64,000 bases of DNA from Parahaliea maris (GTDB taxonomy: Bacteria; Pseudomonadota; Gammaproteobacteria; Pseudomonadales; Halieaceae), in the NCBI RefSeq assembly GCF_008064665.1, contig NZ_VRZA01000002.1, positions 124,001 to 188,000 on the forward strand. Direction: 5' to 3'. Position numbers and translations under genes: made by a program. The notes under the pieces were generated by a model. That model worked only from the letters and a program-made list of their open reading frames with translations. It had not been told where the DNA came from and searched no databases. Below, piece by piece: positions 26,093 through 33,967 of this stretch. The stretch's first letter is position 1; each line of letters begins with the position of its first letter.

Positions 26093-27230
26093 TGTCGCGA
26101 TCATCGGTGTCGGCCTGCACCCGTTCGGCCGTACACCGGACAGGAGTGGCCTGGATCAGGGTGTCTACGCCGTACGGGAAGCACTGAAGGATGCCGGGAT
26201 TCAGTGGAAGGATGTCCAGGTGGCCTATGGGGGCAGCATGGACGGTGGCGACGCGGAAGCCATCGTCAATCAGCTCGGGCTAACGTCGCTGCAATTCACC
26301 AATATCTGGAATGGCTGCGCGACAGGAGGGAGTTCCCTGAGTGCGGCTCATAATGCCATCAAAGCAGGTGCGGCAGATATCGCTTTGGCAGTGGGCTTCG
26401 ACAAGCATTCGCCCGGGGCGTTTAATCCCGATCCAGCCAGTTTGGGGCTCCCAGCCTGGTACGGGGAAACGGGCATGATGCTGACTCCGCAGTTTTTTGC
26501 CATGAAGTTGCAGCGCTATATGCACGAACATGCCATCAGTGTTGAGACGCTCTCGCTTGTGGCCGAGAAAGCATTCCATAACGGGTCACTGAATCCGGGG
26601 GCCTGGCGGCGCCACGCTCTATCGCGCGAAGATATTGCCAGCTCGCCCATGGTCTGCGACCCACTGCGCAAGTACATGTTCTGCAGTCCTGCTGAAGGGG
26701 GAGCGGCCCTGATCCTGTGTCGTGGTGATATCGCCAGACGCTACACAACAAAGCCGGTATGGTTGAAAGCTGCTGTAGTTCGTGGTCGCCATTACGGGTC
26801 CTTCGAAGTCTATAGCCCCTGCATTGCCAGGGAGTTGGCGCCTTCCGCCACTGTTACTGCTGCGCGAGATGCCTTCGAGCTGGCCGGCATCGGCCCTGGA
26901 GATGTCGACGTACTGCAACTGCAGGATACCGAGTCCGGTGCCGAAATCATGCACATGGCTGAAAACGGGTTTTGCGAGCACGGTGAGCAGGAACACCTGA
27001 TACGAAGCGGGGTCACCGCAATCGGCGGAGCCATGCCAGTGAACACTGACGGGGGGTGCCTGGCCAACGGTGAGCCTATCGGTGCCTCCGGCTTGCGGCA
27101 GATCTACGAAATATGTATCCAGCTAAGGGGCCAGGCCGGCAAGCGACAGGTGCCGAATAATCCGCAAGTCGGTTATACCCATGTTTACGGCGCACCGGGT
27201 GTTAGCGGCGTAACGGTGCTTCAGAGATAG
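26085..27230 (+). CDS. thiolase-fold protein with altered active site, probable aldolase-type (Ltp-like)
   Basis: 381 residues of the SCP2/lipid-transfer thiolase group. The nucleophile-position cysteine is present (C78 in WNGCATGGSS). The canonical GHP histidine motif is changed to G329-E330-P331 in TDGGCLANGEPIGASG, the HDCF motif reads LQDTESGAEI, and the last cysteine region is THVYGAPGVSG. Loss of these residues is typical of thiolase relatives that do not perform thiolysis, including the DUF35-partnered retro-aldolases of steroid side-chain degradation. With the overlapping DUF35 gene and two acyl-CoA dehydrogenases, carbon-carbon cleavage of a beta-hydroxyacyl-CoA is a reasonable inference. 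Confidence 0.8.
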   Translation: MTDVAIIGVGLHPFGRTPDRSGLDQGVYAVREALKDAGIQWKDVQVAYGGSMDGGDAEAIVNQLGLTSLQFTNIWNGCATGGSSLSAAHNAIKAGAADIALAVGFDKHSPGAFNPDPASLGLPAWYGETGMMLTPQFFAMKLQRYMHEHAISVETLSLVAEKAFHNGSLNPGAWRRHALSREDIASSPMVCDPLRKYMFCSPAEGGAALILCRGDIARRYTTKPVWLKAAVVRGRHYGSFEVYSPCIARELAPSATVTAARDAFELAGIGPGDVDVLQLQDTESGAEIMHMAENGFCEHGEQEHLIRSGVTAIGGAMPVNTDGGCLANGEPIGASGLRQIYEICIQLRGQAGKRQVPNNPQVGYTHVYGAPGVSGVTVLQR

Positions 27231-27246
27231 AGGAGGGGCTGAGGTA

Positions 27247-28446
27247 ATGGATCTGGCATTGAGTGCTGCTGACATCGCTTTCCGGGATGAAGTGCGCGAG
27301 TTTCTTAAGCAGTCCCTGACTCCTTCGCTCAAACGGTCGGGTGACCTGATGACGAGCGTATTTTCCAACTTTGAATCTGCCATGGCGTGGCAGGCCATTC
27401 TGGCAGAGAAAGGCTGGGCGGCGCCTGATTGGCCGGTCGAATACGGTGGAACGGACTGGACCGTCAACCAGAAGATTATCTATCTCAAGGAGTCGAAGAG
27501 GGCGGGTGCACCTTCACTGCTGCCCATGGGCATCCAGATGCTTGGGCCGATACTCATACGCTATGGAACTGAGGCGCAGAAACACGAACTGCTGCCGCGT
27601 ATCCTTTCTGGAGAGGATGTGTGGTGCCAGGGTTACTCCGAGCCGGGTGCCGGCTCAGATCTGGCGAGCTTGAAAATGCGCGCGGTTGCGGACGGGGATG
27701 ACTACATTCTCAATGGCTCCAAGATATGGACCAGCTTTGCCCATCGCAGCAACAAGATTTTCTGTCTCGTAAAAACCGACGTGGACAGCAAGCCCCAGGC
27801 GGGGATCAGTTTTATTCTGGTTGACCTCGATAGCGCTGGAGTCACCGTGGCACCCATTGTGTCGATCGATGGGGAAGTGGAGCAGTGCCAGGTTTTCTTT
27901 GAAGATGTACGCGTTAGCAAGGATAACCTGGTGGGCAAGGAAAACCAGGGGTGGGAGGTCGCCAAGTGTCTGCTCGAGTTTGAGCGAGGGGGCTATTGCT
28001 ACTACGCGGCCATCGAAAAGCAGTTGGCTCAGGTGCGACGCCTCGCCGCCGAGGAGAAAACCGCCGAGGGCTGGTTCTATGAACTGGATCCGGTCTTCAG
28101 CACCCGTTTGGCCGAACTGGAAATCGAAAAACTGGCCCTTGAGTTTACTGAAAATCGTGTCAATTGCCTGGCGGAGGGGAAGCCGGGGGCCCTCACCTCT
28201 CTGGTCAAGGTTGCCGGAACCGAACTCAGTCAGAAAGTTGATGCCCTGGCACTTGAGCTTCGCGGCACTCATCTCCCGCTACTGCAGAATGAAGCACTGT
28301 CTTACGGGTTCGAAGGTGGATTCATTGGATCCGAGCACGGCCTCAATATCATGAACGCCTACCTGAATAACCGGGCGTCCACGATCTACGGTGGCTCTGC
28401 TGAAATACAGCGCAACATTATGGCCAAGCAGGTCCTTGGCCTGTAA
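27247..28446 (+). CDS. acyl-CoA dehydrogenase, subunit A of a likely heteromeric pair
   Basis: 399 residues. It has the flavin/substrate loop WCQGYSEPGAGSDLASLKMRA (about 122-142), DYILNGSKIWTSFAHRS (about 151-167) and the C-terminal RASTIYGGSAEIQRNIMAKQVLGL. At the site where many family members carry the catalytic glutamate this protein has IYGGS, so the base must lie elsewhere or on the partner. Two adjacent dehydrogenase genes (12-bp gap) are the mark of the alpha2-beta2 enzymes that desaturate steroid side-chain CoA thioesters, though other pathways also use such pairs. Confidence 0.9.
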   Translation: MDLALSAADIAFRDEVREFLKQSLTPSLKRSGDLMTSVFSNFESAMAWQAILAEKGWAAPDWPVEYGGTDWTVNQKIIYLKESKRAGAPSLLPMGIQMLGPILIRYGTEAQKHELLPRILSGEDVWCQGYSEPGAGSDLASLKMRAVADGDDYILNGSKIWTSFAHRSNKIFCLVKTDVDSKPQAGISFILVDLDSAGVTVAPIVSIDGEVEQCQVFFEDVRVSKDNLVGKENQGWEVAKCLLEFERGGYCYYAAIEKQLAQVRRLAAEEKTAEGWFYELDPVFSTRLAELEIEKLALEFTENRVNCLAEGKPGALTSLVKVAGTELSQKVDALALELRGTHLPLLQNEALSYGFEGGFIGSEHGLNIMNAYLNNRASTIYGGSAEIQRNIMAKQVLGL

Positions 28447-28457
28447 AGAGATATCGC

Positions 28458-29609
28458 ATGAATTTTGAATTTAACGAGGAACAGAAGCTGTTACAGCACA
28501 GCGTGGAAGCCTTCCTCCGCGACAACTATGATTTCCAGCGCCGTCAGCAGCAGGTCGAGAGTGATACACCGTTTGACCAGGACCTCTGGCGGCAGTGTGC
28601 GGAACTCGGTTGGCTCGGGTTGCCGTTCTCGGAAGAGGATGGCGGGCTGGGCGCTAGCGCAGTCGAGATGATGATTGTTTTCGAACAGTTGGGCAGATAT
28701 CTGGTTATTGAGCCCTTTTTCGAGACGCTTGTGCTGTTTGGTGGCGCGCTCAAGCGCAGCCGTCACCCGATACGGAGCGAGTGCCTGCAGCAGTTGATAT
28801 CGGGCCAGTTACATGGCGCGCTCGCTCACTTTGAACTGCACAGCCGTGGGGAGATCGGGAGTATCGAGTCTGTGTCCACCACAACGGACGACGGATTTTG
28901 TCTCAAGGGTTGTAAAACCACGGTCTACAATGCCCCTGAGGCCGATTTCGTTATTGTGTCTGCCTTGAACCTGGTGCGGGGAGAGGAGCTTCTGCAGTTG
29001 TTTCTGCTGCCTGCTAACAAGCCTGGTCTGGAGATCGAAGCCTACCAGACGACGGATGGGCGTCATGCTGCTGAGCTCCATCTCAACAATGTGCATGTCG
29101 ACGCCAGTTGCCTGTTGGCAGAGGGTAGCGAAGCACTGGCCATCTTGCGTGAAACCTACGATGATGCGCTGCTGCTGTTGTGTGCGGAACACCAGGGGGC
29201 TATGGAACAGCTTCTGCGAGAAACCGTTGAGTATGCCAGTGAGCGCAAGCAGTTTGGGCAAGCCATCGGTTCCTTCCAGGTACTGCAGCACCGCATGGTG
29301 GATATGTATATTGCAACAGAACTCGCGCGTTCCTTGCTCTACGCCGCGACCCTGAAATCGGTTGACCAGAGCCCGGACGCAGGGTTATTCATTGCCGCGG
29401 CGAAAGTGAAGTCAGACACCTGCGCCAAAGCCGTCGCCGAGAGTGCAGTTCAGATACATGGTGGTATTGCCACTACCAACGAGCTCAGCATTGGCCACTA
29501 TCTTAAACGCATCATTGTGGTTTCTCATCTGTTCGGCAGCACCCAGTATCACCAGCGCCGTTTTGGAAAATTGTCGCGACAGCTGTTCGCACCTGGCGGG
29601 ATGGCGTAG
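28458..29609 (+). CDS. acyl-CoA dehydrogenase, subunit B of a likely heteromeric pair
   Basis: 383 residues. The N-terminal helical domain starts MNFEFNEEQKLLQHSVEAFL. The middle domain is shortened and lacks the usual TEPGAGSD loop (region LHGALAHFELHSRGEIGSIES). The C-terminal VQIHGGIATTNELSIGHYLKRIIVVSHLFGS resembles the second subunit of paired dehydrogenases. It therefore probably acts only together with the preceding gene, contributing to flavin or substrate binding. It lies 9 bp before the acyl-CoA ligase. Confidence 0.88.
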   Translation: MNFEFNEEQKLLQHSVEAFLRDNYDFQRRQQQVESDTPFDQDLWRQCAELGWLGLPFSEEDGGLGASAVEMMIVFEQLGRYLVIEPFFETLVLFGGALKRSRHPIRSECLQQLISGQLHGALAHFELHSRGEIGSIESVSTTTDDGFCLKGCKTTVYNAPEADFVIVSALNLVRGEELLQLFLLPANKPGLEIEAYQTTDGRHAAELHLNNVHVDASCLLAEGSEALAILRETYDDALLLLCAEHQGAMEQLLRETVEYASERKQFGQAIGSFQVLQHRMVDMYIATELARSLLYAATLKSVDQSPDAGLFIAAAKVKSDTCAKAVAESAVQIHGGIATTNELSIGHYLKRIIVVSHLFGSTQYHQRRFGKLSRQLFAPGGMA

Positions 29610-29618
29610 GGGTTGGCG

Positions 29619-31181
29619 ATGCAGATAAACTCCGTTGGAGATGTCGTGCGCGTTCATGCGGCAGCCGAACCCGACAAACCGGCGATGATCTTCAATGGTA
29701 ATGTCACGACCTATCAAGAGCTGGACCAGCGTTCAAACCGGATTGCGAACCACCTCATCGAATCCGGGCTGGCTACGGACTCGCGTATTGCTTATCTCGG
29801 CAGGAATACGGACAGTTATTACGAGCTGTTCTTCGGAGCGGCCAAGTCAGGCAGGGTCATACTGACCATTAACTGGCGGCTGGCTGCAGAGGAACTGGCA
29901 TATATCCTCAGGGATTCAGGGACTGTCTTGTTGTTCGTCGAGAAAGAGTTCGCAGAACGCTGTTTCGACCTAGCTCCAGAATGCCCGCAACTCGCCGAGA
30001 TTGTTGTACTGGACGCCCGGCTGGAGGGCCATGCCTACTACCCGGACTGGCGAGATCAGGCACCTGCGAAGGATCCTGCGCTGATGGTTAACCCGGACGC
30101 ACCCTTCGTACAGATGTATACCAGTGGGACCACAGGTCGGCCGAAAGGCGCCGTGCTGCGCCACGACTGCTTTTTCCATCAGCGGCGAGCGGAGGAGGGG
30201 GCCGGGGCATGGGCGGACTGGGGCCCTAACAGTGTGAACCTGGTCGCCATGCCAGTATTCCATATCGGTGGATCCGGTTGGGGTTACATTACCTTTCACC
30301 ATGGCGGTACCAATATCATTCACCCGGAGCCGCAGGCTGAGCGAATCGGTATCGATATTGCGCGCCACCGCATAACCAAGATGTTCCTGGTTCCGACGGT
30401 ACTGCAGGGCCTCGTAGAGTATGTTAAGCAACATCAGCTCGACGTAACAAGCATCGAGGATATTGTTTACGGCGCATCCCCCATCTCTGAGCATTTGCTT
30501 CAACAATCCGTCGGATTGTTCGGCTGCCGTTTCATCCAGCAATACGGCATGACGGAAACCACCGGCGCAGTGACCTACCTGCCCCCGGAAGACCATAGGG
30601 TGAACGGCAGCCCGCGAATGCAGTCCTGTGGCATCCCGTTTCCGGGAGTCCAGATCAAGATCTGTGACGAATCCGGGAATCAACTTCCCCCGGACTGCGT
30701 GGGAGAGATCTGCATCAAAACACCGGCGATCATGACCTGCTACTGGAATCGCCCGGACGCCACGCGCCAAGCGTTGACTGACGGCTGGTATCATTCCGGA
30801 GATGCCGGCTACCTTGATCCCGACGGTTACCTGTTCCTGAGCGACCGTATCAAGGACATGATCGTGTCTGGCGGAGAGAACATTTATCCTGCCGAGATCG
30901 AGCGTGTTTTACTGCGACATCCGACGGTCGCGGAAGTCGCAGTGATTGGTGTTCCCGATGAAAAATGGGGTGAGGCCGCCAAAGCCGTGCTCGTCCCCAT
31001 TGCGGGCGCCACTGTTGATGCGGCCGAGATCGCCCGCTTTGCCCGGAGTTACCTCGCTGGCTATAAAATACCCAAGTCCATTGATGTTACCGACGCACTG
31101 CCTCGCAACGCCTCAGGCAAAGTCCTCAAGACGGTTATCAGGGAGCCCTACTGGAAGGAAAGGCAACGTCGGGTGAACTGA
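29619..31181 (+). CDS. class I adenylate-forming acyl-CoA ligase
   Basis: 520 residues from ATG 29619, with AGGGG 7 bp upstream. An in-frame TTG at 29613 is less likely. It has the ANL motifs YTSGTTGRPKGAVL (about 168-181), YGMTETTG (about 309), GDAGYLDPDGYLFLSDRIKDMIVSGGENIYPAEIE (about 392-427) and the lysine region RNASGKVLKTVIR near the end. It would activate the imported acid for the dehydrogenase pair just upstream. Paralogous to the 11.05 kb ligase, sharing long stretches of the C-terminal domain. Confidence 0.9.
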   Translation: MQINSVGDVVRVHAAAEPDKPAMIFNGNVTTYQELDQRSNRIANHLIESGLATDSRIAYLGRNTDSYYELFFGAAKSGRVILTINWRLAAEELAYILRDSGTVLLFVEKEFAERCFDLAPECPQLAEIVVLDARLEGHAYYPDWRDQAPAKDPALMVNPDAPFVQMYTSGTTGRPKGAVLRHDCFFHQRRAEEGAGAWADWGPNSVNLVAMPVFHIGGSGWGYITFHHGGTNIIHPEPQAERIGIDIARHRITKMFLVPTVLQGLVEYVKQHQLDVTSIEDIVYGASPISEHLLQQSVGLFGCRFIQQYGMTETTGAVTYLPPEDHRVNGSPRMQSCGIPFPGVQIKICDESGNQLPPDCVGEICIKTPAIMTCYWNRPDATRQALTDGWYHSGDAGYLDPDGYLFLSDRIKDMIVSGGENIYPAEIERVLLRHPTVAEVAVIGVPDEKWGEAAKAVLVPIAGATVDAAEIARFARSYLAGYKIPKSIDVTDALPRNASGKVLKTVIREPYWKERQRRVN

Positions 31182-31232
31182 AACTCCCCGGTAGCGATAT
31201 GGGATGCCGAGATGGGTTAAACTAGGGTCCGT

Positions 31233-32321
31233 GTGGGTGACATCTTCTCTTCAGCGTTCATGGCCAAACCAGAAATCCCGGCGCAACGTCCAGAAATACT
31301 GCTACCGCTGAGCGACCTGGAGCCACTTCAGGCCAAGCTGGCTGAAGACGGCTTGTCACTGGCGGATATTTTCTTCGAACTGGGTATTGGTGAACGTGGA
31401 ATTCTGCCCGAACGGATCAGGTTCTCCGACTACTACCGGGCCCTGGGCCTGTTGTCCAAGACCACCGGTGATGAAATCTATCACCTGTCGTCGCGACCGT
31501 TTCTGCGTGGTGCCAACGACTTTATCACCTCCAGTGCCGTTGGGGTAGACAACCTGTTCGAGGCCATGAAGGCCATATCCAAATCGACCAACCTGCTGTA
31601 CGGGGGCGAGTTCGACTACGTCGAACGACATGGCAGCAAGATCATATTCATCATCGAAGACGCCCATTTTCCGTTCAAGTTTGACGATGCGAATTTCAAT
31701 TACCTGACGATGGAATGCGCGATCATCTACGTGGTCGCCATGCTGGTCTATCTCTCCGATGGTGCGGCACTGCAGTACCTGAAGAAATTCAAGTGCACAC
31801 GTCCCCGGTTTGATCCCGAGCGTAATTTTCTCAGCTGCCTCGACGTTCCACTCGTTCACGGTTCCAACAGGTATGAAATGCACTTCGATGCAAAGGTGAT
31901 GGCGCTACCGGTGGTCGAGTCGGTGCGCAGTGTCAATGTCTCCAAGAAGGTCGCGTTGACCGTGATAGACATGATCGAGGGACGGGTTGGCGGTACTCCC
32001 GGTGCGGACAGCATCCCGGAGAGGGTACTGAAAGTCATGGAGGATGGGGTCTACGAGCAGACGGTCATCGCCGAACGACTCCATGTCAGTGTCGCCACCT
32101 TGAAGCGTCACTTGATGGACAGCAATACCACTTTCAGGGAGCTACGTGACACCTCGCTTTTCGTCAGGGCGAAAGCGATGCTGGCACTGAAGTACCACCC
32201 CAACGAAGTGGCAGAAAAGCTGGGATACTCAGACTTCCGCAGTTTCTACCGGGCATTCAAGCGCTGGTCGGGCGTGACACCACATACCTACGTGAGTAAG
32301 CACAGACAGCGTGAAGAATAG
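31233..32321 (+). CDS. AraC family transcriptional regulator
   Basis: 362 residues from GTG 31233 (AGGG upstream). An ATG at 31260 is a plausible alternative giving 353. The C-terminal about 100 residues hold the two AraC helix-turn-helix units (QTVIAERLHVSVATLKRHLMDSNTTFRELRD and EVAEKLGYSDFRSFYRAFKRWSGVTPHTY). The N-terminal part (about 20-210) resembles the effector domain of OruR/ArgR-like AraC proteins, which also occur beside proteobacterial acyl-CoA degradation genes. Located at the end of the catabolic cluster on the same strand, it is the best candidate for its local regulator. Confidence 0.9.
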   Translation: MGDIFSSAFMAKPEIPAQRPEILLPLSDLEPLQAKLAEDGLSLADIFFELGIGERGILPERIRFSDYYRALGLLSKTTGDEIYHLSSRPFLRGANDFITSSAVGVDNLFEAMKAISKSTNLLYGGEFDYVERHGSKIIFIIEDAHFPFKFDDANFNYLTMECAIIYVVAMLVYLSDGAALQYLKKFKCTRPRFDPERNFLSCLDVPLVHGSNRYEMHFDAKVMALPVVESVRSVNVSKKVALTVIDMIEGRVGGTPGADSIPERVLKVMEDGVYEQTVIAERLHVSVATLKRHLMDSNTTFRELRDTSLFVRAKAMLALKYHPNEVAEKLGYSDFRSFYRAFKRWSGVTPHTYVSKHRQREE

Positions 32322-32488
32322 CATCACCGGTTAGGTGCAGAGCAATAACAAGTGACCTTTGGCGCTAAAGTGGTAGTATCAGCTGCGGCTTGCGCGAGGG
32401 AATACCCGTGTCGTTGCGGGTGTTTCAGTTCCCGGGCATGCCGTTTCCCGAGGTGAAAAAGCGGATATCCTGCTGAGCGGAGAAAACC

Positions 32489-33187
32489 ATGTCAGACCTG
32501 ATTCAGTTTACCGAAAACAATTCCCATAGCCTCATCGTGATGGATGACGGCAAGGCCAATGCACTCTCCTTTGCCATGTTCGAGGCCCTCAACGCCGCAC
32601 TTGATCGTGCCGAGCAGGCCGGCAAAGCCGTGGTTCTTGCAGGCCGGGCCGGTAAATTCTCCGCCGGGTTCGACCTCTCGGTAATGGTCAATATGGACGA
32701 GGGTACGATCAAGCTGCTGAGAGAAGGCGCTGAACTCTCGCGGCGACTGCTCACTTTTCCCTTGCCGGTTGTGCTGACGGTCAGCGGACACGCCCTGGCG
32801 ATGGGGGCCTTGCTCTGCCTGTCGGCAGACTATCGGATTGGCGCGCAGGGGGGCTTCAAGATTGGCCTCAACGAGGTTGCAATCGGCATGACCCTGCCCT
32901 GGTTCGGCATAGAACTGGCACGGGGTCGGCTGACAACAACACATTTTGATAGCGCTGTAGGCCTGGCCCGTATCTACGACCCGGAAAGCGCAGTGACCGC
33001 CGGTTACCTGGATGAGGTGGTGGCAGCGGAAGACCTGCTCAGCCGGGCGACTGAACTGGCTGATTCCCTCGCAGGCCTGAATCTCGAAGCGCACTGTAAA
33101 ACCAAGGCCCGCACCCGGGAGGATTTGCTGGCCAGGTTTGAAACTGCCCTGGAGCGGGACTTCGAGCGGGGAGAGGCGATGGGGTAG
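32489..33187 (+). CDS. crotonase (enoyl-CoA hydratase/isomerase) family protein
   Basis: 232 residues, short for the fold. The oxyanion-hole segments are VVLAGRAGKFSAGFDLSVM (about 48-66) and LTVSGHALAMGALLCLSADYRIG (about 95-117). The region after that (GLNEVAIGMTLPWFGIELARGRL) keeps one acidic residue of the usual pair (E in NEVAIG) while the second position is P/W-rich, as in the crotonase-family members that act as hydrolases or isomerases. It lies 167 bp after the AraC gene and may belong to the same catabolic cluster. Confidence 0.85.
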   Translation: MSDLIQFTENNSHSLIVMDDGKANALSFAMFEALNAALDRAEQAGKAVVLAGRAGKFSAGFDLSVMVNMDEGTIKLLREGAELSRRLLTFPLPVVLTVSGHALAMGALLCLSADYRIGAQGGFKIGLNEVAIGMTLPWFGIELARGRLTTTHFDSAVGLARIYDPESAVTAGYLDEVVAAEDLLSRATELADSLAGLNLEAHCKTKARTREDLLARFETALERDFERGEAMG

Positions 33188-33207
33188 TTGCCCTGCCGAG
33201 GTAAGGT

Positions 33208-33861
33208 TTACGGGGCGTTGAGCTTGAGTTGCTGGAACGCCATTCCCGCCTGAGTGCGATTGTTGACGCCCAGCTTGACCAGGATTGCCGACACGTGCTT
33301 TTTGACTGTGGTTTCCTTGATATGCAGTTCGTGAGCAATCTGCTTATTAAGCTTTCCGTCGGAAATCAGGGACAGAACCGCATACTGTTGAGGCGTCAAT
33401 TCAGCTAACTGCTGGGCAAGGCGGTGGTGTGTGTCGGCCTGGGCGTCCTCCGGAACCAAGTCGACATCCGTTGGCAACCAGCTATCTCCGTCCAGCACGG
33501 CGCTAATGGCTTCGCCGATGACTCTCAGGTCCGCAGACTTCGGTATAAAGGCCGAGGCGCCGAACTGCAGCGCCCTGCGCATAATCATGGGCGAGTTCTC
33601 GGAAGAAACCATGATAATGGTGACGTCCGGGTAGTGATTACGCAATTGTGTCAAACCGGTAAAGCCGTCGTTTCCCGGCATGTGCAAATCAAGAAAGACC
33701 AGTTCGACGCTCGGGTTGCTGTCGACCAGAGCCAGCAGGGAGTCAATGCTGTCTGCTTCAAGAATGGCGACATTCTCCATACATTGTTGCACCGCCTGGA
33801 TCAACGCGGCCCTGAACAAAGGGTGGTCGTCGGCAATAACGACTGGGGTGGCTTCAGACAT
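33208..33861 (-). CDS. LuxR/NarL-type response regulator (ErdR/CrbR-like)
   Basis: 217 residues from ATG 33861 (MSEATPVVIADDHPL). An upstream in-frame extension to 33945 lies over the terminator hairpin of the neighbouring gene and is rejected. The receiver domain has the acidic pair D11 and D12, phospho-acceptor D58 (VFLDLHMPG), a threonine/serine switch (MVSSEN) and K near 105. The C-terminal LuxR helix-turn-helix is LTPQQYAVLSLISDGKLNKQIAHELHIKETTVKKHVSAIL. It has no kinase beside it, but the hybrid kinase at 40.4 kb is of the type whose partners are orphan regulators like this. Transcribed after the terminator of the TonB receptor gene. Confidence 0.9.
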   Translation of the reverse strand: MSEATPVVIADDHPLFRAALIQAVQQCMENVAILEADSIDSLLALVDSNPSVELVFLDLHMPGNDGFTGLTQLRNHYPDVTIIMVSSENSPMIMRRALQFGASAFIPKSADLRVIGEAISAVLDGDSWLPTDVDLVPEDAQADTHHRLAQQLAELTPQQYAVLSLISDGKLNKQIAHELHIKETTVKKHVSAILVKLGVNNRTQAGMAFQQLKLNAP

Positions 33862-33915
33862 GAACCGGTTTCTCACAATATGCAGGCGTAGCCATGGATA
33901 CCAGAGTCTGCGCGC

Positions 33916-33942
33916 AAAAAAAAGGCGCACATGACGTGCGCC
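33916..33942 (-). terminator. rho-independent terminator of the TonB receptor gene
   Basis: Read on the minus strand: GGCGCAC-GTCAT-GTGCGCC, a perfect 7-bp stem (33936-33942 with 33924-33930), followed by eight T (33923-33916). It lies 26 bp after the stop of the receptor gene and separates it from the response regulator gene. Confidence 0.9.
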
Positions 33943-33967
33943 CATACCTTAGCAAAAGGTCAGTGTT

